From contig NZ_LMKC01000002.1 of the NCBI RefSeq assembly GCF_001421355.1, positions 181,719 to 245,718 of the forward strand: DNA of 64,000 nt. The letters are read 5' to 3'. Shown one piece after another: positions 26,040-35,068 of the stretch. Under the pieces are notes generated by a model. It did not search any database. It saw only the letters and a program-made list of their open reading frames with translations, and was not told where the DNA came from. The position numbers were made by a program, and so were the translations under genes. This stretch comes from Sphingomonas sp. Leaf9 (GTDB lineage Bacteria > Pseudomonadota > Alphaproteobacteria > Sphingomonadales > Sphingomonadaceae). Positions within the stretch are counted from its first letter, which is position 1. Every line of letters starts with the position of its first letter.

Positions 26040-26957
26040 ATGAACAATCGTCAGCCCGGCCGCCGTCGCGGTCGCGGTGGTCAGCGCCAGCCGGGAAGCG
26101 GCGGCGGCGGCAATCCGCGTGATAACGGCAACCGTATCGACAATCGCGCGCGCGGCAACGCGGCGCAGTTGCTCGAAAAGTACAAGAACCTCGCCGCCGA
26201 CGCCCAGCGCGCCGGCGACCGGGTGAACACCGAATATTACCTTCAGTTCGCCGATCATTATTTCCGCGTGCTCGAAGCCGGGCGTTCGCGGGTCGAGGAA
26301 CAGCGTCGCAGCCGCGACGAGTTCGACGGCAATGACGAGGATGATTTCGACGGCGACGGCGACAATGGCGCCGAAACCGGTGGCCAGGATCGCGGCAACC
26401 GCGATGATCGCGGTCAGCAGCGGGACCAGCGCGAGGATCGCGGCAATCGCGACGATCGTCAGCCCCGTGCCCAGCGCGACTATCGCGACGACCGGGCCCC
26501 GCGCGAAGAGCGTCAGCCGCGTGAGGAACGCCAGGCGCGTGAAGAGCGTCAGCCACGTGAGGAACGCCAGGCGCGCGACGATCGCGGCCCGCGCGAAGAT
26601 CGCCCGCAGCGCGAGGAACGGCCCCAGCGCGAGCGTCTGCGCCGCGATGGCGGGCGCACCACCGCCCCGGCCAATGACGGCGCGGAACTGCGCGGCGTAG
26701 AGGGCGATTTCGGCACGCAGCAGAACGTCGCTGCCGAAATCGCGCCCGAGGTTGCGGCCGAGGCGAAGCCCGTCCGCCGCCGCACGACGCGCGCCCGCGT
26801 CGAGGCAGTCGTCGCCGAGCCGGCCGAGGTCGCACCGTCGATCGAGGCCGATCGCCTGCCGCCGTCGCTGTCGGCGAACGACGATGGTGCGGAGCGTCCG
26901 CGCCGCCGCCGCCGCGTCCGTGCCGACGAGGAAGAGGCCGTGCCGCCCGCCGCCTGA
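26040..26957 (+). CDS. DUF4167 domain protein with charged Arg/Glu repeats
   Basis: Alphaproteobacterial protein of 305 residues. The DUF4167 domain is at the N-terminus (RGNAAQLLEKYKNLAADAQRAGD, then YYLQFADHYFRVL, residues about 38-85) after a basic Gly/Arg leader (RRRGRGGQRQPGSGGGG) that could bind RNA. The middle is a disordered run of acidic then RED/REERQ repeats, and the tail is basic again (ERPRRRRRVRADEEE). Genes of this family often follow prmC, as here. Function is not established; the composition suggests an RNA-associated role. I chose the ATG at 26040 over the TTG just before it. Confidence 0.88.
   Translation: MNNRQPGRRRGRGGQRQPGSGGGGNPRDNGNRIDNRARGNAAQLLEKYKNLAADAQRAGDRVNTEYYLQFADHYFRVLEAGRSRVEEQRRSRDEFDGNDEDDFDGDGDNGAETGGQDRGNRDDRGQQRDQREDRGNRDDRQPRAQRDYRDDRAPREERQPREERQAREERQPREERQARDDRGPREDRPQREERPQRERLRRDGGRTTAPANDGAELRGVEGDFGTQQNVAAEIAPEVAAEAKPVRRRTTRARVEAVVAEPAEVAPSIEADRLPPSLSANDDGAERPRRRRRVRADEEEAVPPAA
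26502..26573 (+). repeat. 36 bp tandem repeat inside the DUF4167 gene
   Basis: Two adjacent 36 bp units (26502-26537, 26538-26573) differ at two silent positions and encode REERQPREERQA twice. Related weaker units continue after them. Confidence 0.85.
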
Positions 26958-27060
26958 TCGGGCGACGAAGGCAAGGAACAGGGGCCGGTATCGCCAAGTG
27001 CGATGCCGGCCCTCTTCGTGTGAGGTTGGTGACGAAGCCTGCGCTGTCAATTCACCCCTT

Positions 27061-27145
27061 CGTCACCCCGGACCTGATCCGGCGTCCCGCTTTTTCGTCA
27101 GTCGGGAAGGAAGAAGCGGGACCCCGGGTCAAGCCCGGGGTGACG
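27061..27145. repeat. Palindromic element PE1, full copy
   Basis: Arms CGTCACCCCGGACCTGATCC and GGGTCAAGCCCGGGGTGACG with internal CCCGCTTTTT/GAAGCGGG strings, in the 250 bp convergent gap between the DUF4167 and acyl-CoA dehydrogenase genes. Nothing else is seen in that gap. Confidence 0.85.
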
Positions 27146-27207
27146 GGGGAGGTGGTGCCCTTAATTCCGAACGGCACCGGATTGTCGAGCGAGCCGCCCT
27201 TCGTCCT

Positions 27208-28929
27208 TCACCCCGCCACGAACTGTTCGGCGGTGAGCGCGTACAGCCCGGCCGCGCCGGTCATCGCCGCCATGCCCAGCCCGCGTGCCTCGGGCACGAT
27301 CCGGTCGAGATAGAAGGCGACCGCCGCCCGCTTGCGCGCGACGAAATCGGGATCGTCGATCTGGTCCAGCGCACGGCCTTGCCGTTCCAGCAACCAGCCG
27401 CAGGTGCAGGTGGCGAGCATCGTCAGGAACGGATAGCTGCCTGCCAGCCGGTCATCGACATCGGCCTCCAGCATCCAGCGCGCGACCGCGCGGGTGTCGT
27501 TCAACAGGTCGCGCAGCGCCGCATGGCCAACCTCGCTATCCATGTCGGCAAACAGCGACTCGACGCCCGCGCCGCCATCGCCCACCAGCTTGCGCCCGAC
27601 CAGATCGGCGGCCTGGATGCCGTTGGTCCCTTCATAGATCGGGGTGATCCGCGCATCGCGATAATACTGGGCGGCGCCGGTTTCCTCGACATAGCCCATG
27701 CCGCCATGGACCTGCACGCCAAAACTCGCGACCTCGCAGCCGATGTCGGTGCCATGCGCCTTGGCGAGCGGGGTCACGAGGTCGAGTCGCGCCTTCGCGC
27801 CGTCGATGCCCAGCGTCGCGCGATCGACCTGCCCGGCGGCGTAATAGACCAGCGCGCGCGCCGCCATGGTCTGCGCAGTCATGCGCAGCAGCATGCGGCG
27901 GACATCGGGATGTTCGATGATCGCCACCGGCGCACCGCCGGTCGAGGCGCGGGGCGACTGGATACGGTCGCGGGCATAGGCGACGGCGCGCTGCGTCGCG
28001 GCCTCCGCCACCTGCACCCCCTGCAGCCCGACATTCAGGCGGGCATTGTTCATCATCGTGAACATGGCGCGCATGCCGCCGCCCTCTGCCCCGATCAGTT
28101 CGCCGATACAGTCGCCGTTATCGCCGAACGAAAGGACACAGGTGGGCGAGGCGTGCAGCCCCATCTTGTGTTCGATCGACACGACGCGGACGTCGTTCGC
28201 CTTGCCGGGATTGCCGTCCGCATCCAGCCGGTATTTGGGGACGAGGAACAGCGAAATCCCCCTGGTCCCCGCCGGCGCGCCGGGCGTGCGGGCAAGGACG
28301 AGGTGGACGATATTGTCGGCCATGTCGTGATCGCCGAACGAGATATAGATCTTCGTGCCCCTGATCCGCCAACTGCCGTCGCCGACCGGTTCGGCACGGG
28401 TGGTCAGCGCACCGACGTCCGACCCGGCCTGCGGCTCGGTCAGGTTCATCGTGCCGGTCCATTCACCGGTCGCGAGTTTGGGCAGGTAGCGCGCCTGCTG
28501 TTCGGGGCTGCCATGATGGGTCAGCGCCTCGATCGCGCCGACGGTCAGCGTGGGGGCAAGCGCGAAGCCCAGATCGGCGGTGCCCAGCGTCTCCAGCACG
28601 GCGGTCGCCACTGCGAAGGGCAGCGCCTGTCCGCCATATTCGGCGGGCGATCCGATCGTGCCCCAGCCGCCGGCGACATAGGCCTGATAGGCGGCACGAT
28701 AGCCATCGGGCATCACCACGCCATCGGGGGTCCAGCGTGCGCCGACCGTATCGCCCTTGCGCGCCAGTGGCCGCCATTCGCCGGCGGCGAAATCGCCGAC
28801 CCCGGTCAGGATCGCGTCGAGCAGGTCGGGGGTCGCATCGGCGAAGCGCGGGGCGTCGGCGATCGTTTCGATACCGGCAGCATGGGTCAGCACGAAACGC
28901 TGTTCTGCGGTGATGGGGGTCAGGTCCAT
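27208..28929 (-). CDS. Acyl-CoA dehydrogenase, DmdC-like long form
   Basis: FAD enzyme of 573 residues that introduces a double bond into acyl-CoA esters. Recognised parts are GGWGTIGSPAEYGGQALPF, the FAD/acyl-binding MNLTEPQAGSDVGALTTRA and YISFGDHDMADNIVHLVLAR. QVHGGMGYVEETGAAQYYRDARITPIYEGTNGIQA contains the catalytic base Glu433. The extra C-terminal region and length match the group that includes 3-methylmercaptopropionyl-CoA dehydrogenase; substrate here is unknown. Start at 28929 (MDLTP) follows GAGAGGG. Divergent from the tsaC/sua5 gene with 46 bp between. Confidence 0.93.
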   Translation of the reverse strand: MDLTPITAEQRFVLTHAAGIETIADAPRFADATPDLLDAILTGVGDFAAGEWRPLARKGDTVGARWTPDGVVMPDGYRAAYQAYVAGGWGTIGSPAEYGGQALPFAVATAVLETLGTADLGFALAPTLTVGAIEALTHHGSPEQQARYLPKLATGEWTGTMNLTEPQAGSDVGALTTRAEPVGDGSWRIRGTKIYISFGDHDMADNIVHLVLARTPGAPAGTRGISLFLVPKYRLDADGNPGKANDVRVVSIEHKMGLHASPTCVLSFGDNGDCIGELIGAEGGGMRAMFTMMNNARLNVGLQGVQVAEAATQRAVAYARDRIQSPRASTGGAPVAIIEHPDVRRMLLRMTAQTMAARALVYYAAGQVDRATLGIDGAKARLDLVTPLAKAHGTDIGCEVASFGVQVHGGMGYVEETGAAQYYRDARITPIYEGTNGIQAADLVGRKLVGDGGAGVESLFADMDSEVGHAALRDLLNDTRAVARWMLEADVDDRLAGSYPFLTMLATCTCGWLLERQGRALDQIDDPDFVARKRAAVAFYLDRIVPEARGLGMAAMTGAAGLYALTAEQFVAG

Positions 28930-28975
28930 TTGCCCTCTCTCGATCCTTGGTTTTTGGCGGTATAGGCACCGAACC

Positions 28976-29932
28976 ATGACCGCTTCAAACGCTTCGATCA
29001 CCACCGTTTCCTTACCCTACGGCACGGCGGGCATCGCGGCGGCGGCGGCGGTTATCGCGGACGGGGGATGCGTCGCGGTGCCGACCGAGACGGTCTATGG
29101 CCTCGCCGCCGACGCGACCGATTCGCGCGCGGTCGCCGGCATCTATGCGGCCAAGGGGCGGCCCGGATTCAACCCGTTGATCGTCCATGTGCCCGATCGC
29201 GCGGCGGCGGGGGCGCTGGCGATCTTCGACGCCGCCGCCGAGGCGCTGGCCGGGGCGTTCTGGCCGGGGCCGCTGACGCTGGTGCTGCCGATGCGGGAGG
29301 GGGCGGGCATCGCGTCGCTGGTGACGGCGGGGCTGCTGACGATCGCGATCCGGGTGCCGGCCCATGATGCGATGCAGGCGCTGCTGGCCGCGACCGGCCG
29401 GCCGCTGGCCGCACCGTCGGCCAATGCCAGCGGGTCGATCAGCCCGACGCGTGCCGACCATGTGCTGCGCAGCCTCGACGGGCGCATCCCGATGGTGATC
29501 GACGCCGGGCCGACGGCGTGCGGGATCGAATCGACGATCATCGCCTGTATCGACGGGCAGGTGCGCGAACTGCGCCCCGGCCCGATCCCGCGCGGGGCGG
29601 TGGCCGAGCTGCTGGGCATCGCGGTCGGCGGGGCCGGGCCGGGGATCGAGGCGCCGGGGCAACTGGCCAGCCATTATGCGCCGTCCAAGCCGGTGCGCCT
29701 GAACGCGACCCACCGGCAGGCGGGCGAATGGCTGATCGGGTTCGGGCCGGTGCAGGGCGACGATACGCTGTCGGCGCAGGGCGATGCGGTGGAGGCGGCG
29801 GCGCGGCTGTTCGATGCGCTGCACGTTGCCGATGCTGCCGATGCTGTGCGGATCGCGGTCGCGCCGGTGCCCGATCACGGGCTGGGCGCGGCGATCAACG
29901 ACCGGCTGCGCCGCGCGGCGGTGCCCGCCTGA
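28976..29932 (+). CDS. L-threonylcarbamoyladenylate synthase (Sua5 form)
   Basis: Makes threonylcarbamoyl-AMP from threonine, bicarbonate and ATP for the tRNA t6A modification. The 318 residues hold an N-terminal YrdC domain (CVAVPTETVYGLAADA, KGRPGFNPLIVHV, RPLAAPSANASGSISPT). A C-terminal Sua5 domain then ends in the linker and Rossmann-like half (LASHYAPSKPVRL, then IGFGP), so this is the long Sua5 type rather than short TsaC. Partner genes (tsaBDE) are not in the window. Start ATG 28976 has only a moderate ribosome site. Confidence 0.93.
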   Translation: MTASNASITTVSLPYGTAGIAAAAAVIADGGCVAVPTETVYGLAADATDSRAVAGIYAAKGRPGFNPLIVHVPDRAAAGALAIFDAAAEALAGAFWPGPLTLVLPMREGAGIASLVTAGLLTIAIRVPAHDAMQALLAATGRPLAAPSANASGSISPTRADHVLRSLDGRIPMVIDAGPTACGIESTIIACIDGQVRELRPGPIPRGAVAELLGIAVGGAGPGIEAPGQLASHYAPSKPVRLNATHRQAGEWLIGFGPVQGDDTLSAQGDAVEAAARLFDALHVADAADAVRIAVAPVPDHGLGAAINDRLRRAAVPA

Positions 29933-30007
29933 TCGCTTGCCAAGCCACGGGCGGGCGGTCATTTTTTCCGCTTTCAGGCTACGCGACGTTAACCCATGCT
30001 CCAGTAC

Positions 30008-30022
30008 GGTACGTTTCGTACC
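30008..30022 (+). promoter_or_regulatory. Dyad directly before the chemoreceptor ribosome site
   Basis: GGTACG-TTT-CGTACC forms a six-base-pair stem that ends on the base before the AAGGGAGG ribosome site. It could be a regulator operator or a small translational hairpin. Confidence 0.4.
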
Positions 30023-30035
30023 AAGGGAGGGTCGG

Positions 30036-31490
30036 GTGAGCGGATCGGACGAGATTGATTTCGACAAGCGCCTGGCGGCGTTCGACTATGACGAGCGCAG
30101 CTATGGCGCGTTCCCGATGGTTCGGCGCGCGATCGAACGCCATGCGCCCGCCGCACTGAACGCGCTGTATCGCCACATCGCCAACACGGCGTCGATTCGG
30201 GGGATGTTCGCGTCGCAGGCGCGGATGGACCATGCCCGCGACAAGCAGCTGGAGCATTGGCGCAAGCTGTTCTCTGGCCCGATCGACCGCGACTATGCCG
30301 CCGCCGCGACCAATATCGGGAACGTCCATGCGCGCATCGGGCTGGCGCCGACCTGGTATATCAGCGGCTATGCCCGGATGTTGCAGCATGTCCTGCCCCG
30401 GCTGGTGCTGGGGCGGTTCGGATTGCCCTTCGGTGCCCGCAGGCGCGCGCGGGCGGCGACCGCGCTGGTCAAGGCGTCGCTGATCGACATGGACATCGCG
30501 CTGGCCGCCTATTTCACCGCCGAACAGGCCGGGCGGCGCGCGGTAATCGAACGCTGCGGCGCGGCGTTCGAACGGATGGCGCAGGGCGACCTGACCGTCT
30601 CGCTCGACGGGCTTCCCACCGAATACCAGGCGCTGGCCGATAGTTTCGAAGCGATGCGGGTGCAGATGTGCGCGACGCTGGGCATGGTCACCCGCTCGGG
30701 CGAGCAGATCCGCATCGGATCAGGCAATATCCGCCATGCCTCCGACGACCTGTCCCAGCGCACCGAGCAGCAGGCGGCAAGCCTTGAGGAAACGGCCGCC
30801 GCGATGGACCAGATCACCAGCACGGTGCGCCAGACCGCCGATGGCGCGTCGCGCGCCGACCGGATCGTCGGCGAGGCCCGCAGCGAGGCGGAGGAATCGG
30901 GCCGCATCGTGCGGCAGGCGGTCGACGCGATGGGCGGTATCCAGCGGTCATCGGCCGAGATCAGCGAGATCATCAGCGTGATCGACGGCATCGCGTTCCA
31001 GACGAACCTGCTGGCGCTGAACGCCGGCGTGGAGGCGGCGCGGGCGGGTGATGCGGGCAAGGGCTTTGCCGTCGTCGCATCCGAAGTCCGCGCGCTGGCG
31101 CAGCGTTCGGCCGATGCGGCGAAGGACGTGAAGGTCAAGATTACCGCTTCGTCGGATCAGGTCGATGCCGGGGTCGATCTGGTCAATGCCACGGGGCAGG
31201 CGCTGCAGCGGATCATCGGCCGGATCGGCGAAATCAGCGAGCTGGTATCGGGCATCGCGACGTCGGCGGCGCAGCAGTCAATCGGGCTGCAACAGGTCAA
31301 TACCGCCGTGTCCGAGATGGACAATGTAACCCAGCGCAACGCGGCGATGGTCGAGGAAGCGACCGCCGCCGCGCGCATCCTGGCGCAGGAGGCCGAGGTG
31401 CTGGCTGCCGAGGTCGCGCGGTTCCGGCTGGAGGGCGCAGGGGCGGTGAACGAGGTGCATCGGTTGCAGCAGCGCCTCGCGGTGGCGTGA
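30036..31490 (+). CDS. Globin-coupled soluble chemoreceptor (HemAT type)
   Basis: Methyl-accepting chemotaxis transducer of 484 residues with no transmembrane segment. Residues about 15-170 form a protoglobin haem domain, with His98 in NVHARIGLAPTWYISGYARM as the probable proximal ligand. A HAMP-like linker follows (AFERMAQGDLTVSLDGLP). The signalling coiled coil has the hairpin tip DGIAFQTNLLALNAGVEAARAG and the strings VVASEVRALAQRSADAAKD. The most likely job is oxygen sensing and aerotaxis. Start GTG 30036 has AAGGGAGG at six bases. No che or flagellar gene is in the window, so it must act on proteins encoded elsewhere. Confidence 0.93.
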   Translation: MSGSDEIDFDKRLAAFDYDERSYGAFPMVRRAIERHAPAALNALYRHIANTASIRGMFASQARMDHARDKQLEHWRKLFSGPIDRDYAAAATNIGNVHARIGLAPTWYISGYARMLQHVLPRLVLGRFGLPFGARRRARAATALVKASLIDMDIALAAYFTAEQAGRRAVIERCGAAFERMAQGDLTVSLDGLPTEYQALADSFEAMRVQMCATLGMVTRSGEQIRIGSGNIRHASDDLSQRTEQQAASLEETAAAMDQITSTVRQTADGASRADRIVGEARSEAEESGRIVRQAVDAMGGIQRSSAEISEIISVIDGIAFQTNLLALNAGVEAARAGDAGKGFAVVASEVRALAQRSADAAKDVKVKITASSDQVDAGVDLVNATGQALQRIIGRIGEISELVSGIATSAAQQSIGLQQVNTAVSEMDNVTQRNAAMVEEATAAARILAQEAEVLAAEVARFRLEGAGAVNEVHRLQQRLAVA

Positions 31491-31630
31491 TCGGCGGCGG
31501 GTGCGAAGGACCCGTGATCGCGCCGCGCCCATTTGTCGCCTTCCTGCGTTCGCAACGGTCTGACGCCTCGTAAACGCCTTGCGCCCCGGCGGCGTGCGTG
31601 CTTGGGATCGCACGGGATCGGGAAGGGGTT

Positions 31631-34117
31631 ATGGCCAGCCGCGCAACCAGGGGACAGGTCGATGCCGACGTGACGGACGCGCGCTGGCTGGACGACTATC
31701 GCGCGCGGGCGCCGCGCGGCGATATGCTGTGTGAAGCGATCGGGCTCGACCGCGCGGCGTGGGAGGCGGCGTTCGACGAACTGGCGGGCGTCCCCGACAC
31801 GCTGGCGGGTGCCCGCGAACGGGCGCAGCGCCATGCCGACGATATTGGCACCGCCTACCGCGCTGCCGGTGAGAAGGAGGAGCGCCGTTGGCCACTATCG
31901 CCGGTCCCGCTGCTGATCGGGGCCGAGGAATGGCGCGGCATCGCCGAGGGGATGGCGGAGCGCGCCGAGCTGTTCGAGCGGATCATCGGCGACATTCACG
32001 GCGAACAGCAGCTGGTGGCCGAGGGCGTGTTGCCGGCGATGCTGGTGACCGGATCGCCATTGTTCCTGCGCCCGATGGTCGGGCTGACGCCGCCGGGCGG
32101 GCATCAACTCCACTTCGTCGCGGCCGACCTGTGCCGGGGGCCGGACGGGCGCTGGCGGGTGCTGGCCGATCATCTGCGCGTGCCGGTCGGGGCGGGCTAT
32201 GCGCTCGAAAACCGGCTGGCGATGGGGCGGACGCTGGGCGGACTGCCGTCGCGGGTGAATGTCGAACGCCACGCGCCGTTCTTTGCCGCGATGCGTGCCG
32301 GTATTGCCGCTGCGTGCCGCCGCGCCGAACCGCGCATCGGGCTGCTGACCTCGGGCAAGCTCAACCCGAGCTATCCCGAGCAGGCGCATCTGGCGCGCTA
32401 TCTGGGATTCCTGCTGGTCGAGGGCGCGGACCTCGCGGTGCGGGACGATCAGGTCTATGTTCGCACCATTGCCGGCCTCAAGCGGATCGACGCATTGTGG
32501 CGGCGGATCGATCCGCGGCTGATCGACCCGCTGGCGTTCGATGCCAATTCGACGATCGGCGTGCCGGGCCTGGTCGATGCGATGGCGGCGGGCAATGTCG
32601 TGATCGCCAATGCGCCGGGTGTGGGCGTGCTCGAATCGCCGGCCTTCGCCGCGTTCCTGCCGGCGCTGGGCGAGCGGTTGCTGGGCCGCGCGCCGGCGCT
32701 GTCGTCGATCGGTACGTGGTGGTGCGGCGATCCGGCGGCACGGGCGCAGGTATTGGCGTCGCTCGACCAGTTGGTGATCGGTCCCGCCTTTGCCGGGCCG
32801 GCGATCGCCGGGCTGCCCGACGGTGCGGTGCTGGGCGCGTCGCTGGACGATGCGGCGCGCGAACGGTTGGTCGCCGCCATGGCGCTGCGCCCGCAGGATT
32901 ATGTCGGACAGGAGGTCGCCGAACTGTCGACCATGCCGACCGCCTGTGGCGAAGGGCTGTTGCCGCGGCCCTTTTCGCTCCGGGTCTTTGCCGCGCGGGG
33001 TGGCGACGGGCGCTGGGTCGTGCTGCCCGGCGGGTTCGTGCGGATCGGCGACCAGCCCGATGCGCGCGCGGCGGTGATGGGCGAGGGGTCGTGGTCGGCG
33101 GACGTCATCGTCCATGGCCCCGATCCGGTCGAGCCGGTGTCGCTGCTGCAACCGACCGACAGCGTGGAGCTGCGCCGCAATCCCGGCACGCTGCCCAGCC
33201 GGGTCGCCGACAACATGTTCTGGCTGGGCCGGTATCTGGAGCGGGGCGAGGCGCTGCTGGGCGTCATCCGCGTGCTGTTCGGCCATTCGATCTCGGCCGA
33301 TACCGGCGCGGCGCTGGCGCCGGCGACGGTCGAGCGGCTGGTGACGATCATCGCCGATACCGGTGCTGCCCCGCGCCCACCCAGCCACCGCCGCCGCGAC
33401 CTGGTCGATTTCGCGCGCGAAGCGATGGAGTCGGTCGACGGCTGGGGCAGCGTGCGCGCGGTCAACCGGCTGGCGACCGGTATCGGCGGCGTGTCGCGCG
33501 ACCGGTTGTCGGCGGACATGGTGCGGCTGCTGGATGCGCCGCATCCGACCGGGGGCACGCTGCTCGACCGGGCGGGGACGTTGCAACGCCGCTATGCCGC
33601 GCTCGCCGGGCTGTCGGCCGAACATATGGGGCGAACCGATGCGTGGCGGTTCCACGATCTGGGCCGGCGGATCGAACGCGCGCTGGCGATGACGCGGACC
33701 TTGCTGGCGGTCGACCTGCGCCGCGCCAATGCCGAGGACCTGTCGACGCTGCTCGATCTGGCCGACAGCCAGATCAGCTATCGTCAGCGTTACCTGATCG
33801 GTTTTGCGCGGGTGCCGGTGATCGACCTGATCGCGCTCGACCCCGGCAATCCGCGCGGCATCGCGTTTCAGGTGGAGACGATCGTCGAGCATCTGTCGAA
33901 ACTGCCGGTGCTGAACGATGCCGGCATCGCCGAACCGCAACAGCGCATCGCCGCGCGCCTGACCGCCGGCATCGCGATGGCATCGGCGGAACGGGTCGAT
34001 CGCGGCTGGGTATTGGAGATCAACCAGCAGTTGCAGAAGCTGTCCGATGCGATCGCCACCCGCTATTTCCTGCAGGGTGCGCAGGCGCTGCGTGAAGCCG
34101 GGCTGACGCTGGCATGA
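31631..34117 (+). CDS. Fused circularly permuted ATP-grasp / alpha-E domain protein
   Basis: Protein of 828 residues joining two conserved parts usually encoded by separate genes. Residues about 1-480 are the circularly permuted ATP-grasp (DUF404/DUF407 type): PLLIGAEEWRGIAEGMAERAELF, LADHLRVPVGAGYALENR, GLLTSGKLNPSYPEQAHLAR, ANAPGVGVLESPAFAAFL. Residues about 500-820 are the helical alpha-E (DUF403) domain, opening RVADNMFWLGRYLERGEALLG. The family is predicted to be a peptide or amide ligase; substrates are unknown. It overlaps the transglutaminase-like gene by four bases, a pairing seen across many bacteria. Start at 31631 follows GGAAGGGG. Confidence 0.93.
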   Translation: MASRATRGQVDADVTDARWLDDYRARAPRGDMLCEAIGLDRAAWEAAFDELAGVPDTLAGARERAQRHADDIGTAYRAAGEKEERRWPLSPVPLLIGAEEWRGIAEGMAERAELFERIIGDIHGEQQLVAEGVLPAMLVTGSPLFLRPMVGLTPPGGHQLHFVAADLCRGPDGRWRVLADHLRVPVGAGYALENRLAMGRTLGGLPSRVNVERHAPFFAAMRAGIAAACRRAEPRIGLLTSGKLNPSYPEQAHLARYLGFLLVEGADLAVRDDQVYVRTIAGLKRIDALWRRIDPRLIDPLAFDANSTIGVPGLVDAMAAGNVVIANAPGVGVLESPAFAAFLPALGERLLGRAPALSSIGTWWCGDPAARAQVLASLDQLVIGPAFAGPAIAGLPDGAVLGASLDDAARERLVAAMALRPQDYVGQEVAELSTMPTACGEGLLPRPFSLRVFAARGGDGRWVVLPGGFVRIGDQPDARAAVMGEGSWSADVIVHGPDPVEPVSLLQPTDSVELRRNPGTLPSRVADNMFWLGRYLERGEALLGVIRVLFGHSISADTGAALAPATVERLVTIIADTGAAPRPPSHRRRDLVDFAREAMESVDGWGSVRAVNRLATGIGGVSRDRLSADMVRLLDAPHPTGGTLLDRAGTLQRRYAALAGLSAEHMGRTDAWRFHDLGRRIERALAMTRTLLAVDLRRANAEDLSTLLDLADSQISYRQRYLIGFARVPVIDLIALDPGNPRGIAFQVETIVEHLSKLPVLNDAGIAEPQQRIAARLTAGIAMASAERVDRGWVLEINQQLQKLSDAIATRYFLQGAQALREAGLTLA

Positions 34118-35001
34118 TGCGCTATGCCATCCGCCACATCACCCGCTTCGATTACGAAGAAGCGGCCGGGTTCGCGCGCTGCAACCTCAGGCTGCGGCCG
34201 ATCCTGTGGTCGGGACAGACGCTGGAGGACTATGCGCTGCTGGTCGAACCGGGCGGCCATACCCACCCGGCGCGGGCGCAGGCAGGGTTGGCGAACGTCA
34301 CCCGGCTGGTCGTCGAACGACCGGAAAAGACGCTGACGATCGAGAGTCGCGCGACGGTCAGCGTGGATCGGCCGATCCCGTTCCCGTCGCCGTCCGACCC
34401 GACACTGGCCGATATTCGCAGCCTGGTGGCGAACGTCGCCGATGCCGGCCCGGCCAGCCCGGTCAGCTACCTCTTCCCCTCCGCCCATGTGCCGATCGTG
34501 CCCGAGATCGCGGCATGGTGTGCCGAGGACCTGGCCGACGATCGCGGTATCCTCGACGCGGCGATCGCGCTGGCCCGGCGTATCCAGCGCGACTTCGCCT
34601 TCGATCCGACCGCGACGCTGGTTGACACGCCGCCCGCCGAAGCTTTCGCCAAGCGCGGCGGGGTGTGTCAGGATTTCGCGCAGATCATGCTGTCGGGGCT
34701 GCGCGGCGCGGGGCTGCCCGCCGCCTATTGCTCGGGCTATCTGCGCACCCTGCCGCCGCCGGGGCAGGAGCGGCTGGTGGGCGCCGATGCGACTCATGCG
34801 TGGGTGCTGGTGTGGGCCGGTCCCATATTGGGATGGGTCGGCGTCGATCCGACCAACGGCATCTGGATGGCCGAGGATCATGTCGTGATGGCGATCGGCC
34901 GCGACTATGCCGATATCGCCCCGATCGATGGGGTGGTGCTGGGCTCGGGCGCGCAGACGATGCACGTCTCTGTCGATGTGGAGCCGTTGCCAGTCGGTTG
35001 A
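34114..35001 (+). CDS. Transglutaminase-like cysteine protease
   Basis: Papain-fold protein of 295 residues. The N-terminal beta domain (YAIRHITRFDYEEAAGFARCNLRLRP) is of the bacterial transglutaminase N type; the core carries the triad Cys185 (KRGGVCQDFAQIML), His228 (DATHAWVLVW) and Asp245 (VGVDPTNG). No signal peptide, so cytosolic. Linked by a four-base overlap to the ATP-grasp/alpha-E gene, suggesting one enzyme builds and the other cleaves or exchanges an amide bond. The pairing is established for these families; the substrate is not. Confidence 0.93.
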   Translation: MMRYAIRHITRFDYEEAAGFARCNLRLRPILWSGQTLEDYALLVEPGGHTHPARAQAGLANVTRLVVERPEKTLTIESRATVSVDRPIPFPSPSDPTLADIRSLVANVADAGPASPVSYLFPSAHVPIVPEIAAWCAEDLADDRGILDAAIALARRIQRDFAFDPTATLVDTPPAEAFAKRGGVCQDFAQIMLSGLRGAGLPAAYCSGYLRTLPPPGQERLVGADATHAWVLVWAGPILGWVGVDPTNGIWMAEDHVVMAIGRDYADIAPIDGVVLGSGAQTMHVSVDVEPLPVG

Positions 35002-35053
35002 TCGCTTCCCCCGTCCAACCCGGATTGACGAATCCATAAGGGTTGGGGGATAA

Positions 35054-35068
35054 GAACAAACCATGAAC
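35054..35068 (+). promoter_or_regulatory. Predicted LexA (SOS) box of the imuA-imuB-dnaE2 operon
   Basis: GAAC-AAACCAT-GAAC is the complement of the alphaproteobacterial site GTTC-N7-GTTC. The second half-site includes the imuA start codon (35063), so bound LexA would cover the translation start as well as block transcription. Confidence 0.8.

Noticed and set aside
25837..26040. 67-codon frame between prmC and the DUF4167 gene
   Set aside because: It has a weak ribosome site, but the sequence has no recognisable features and low complexity typical of noncoding frames.
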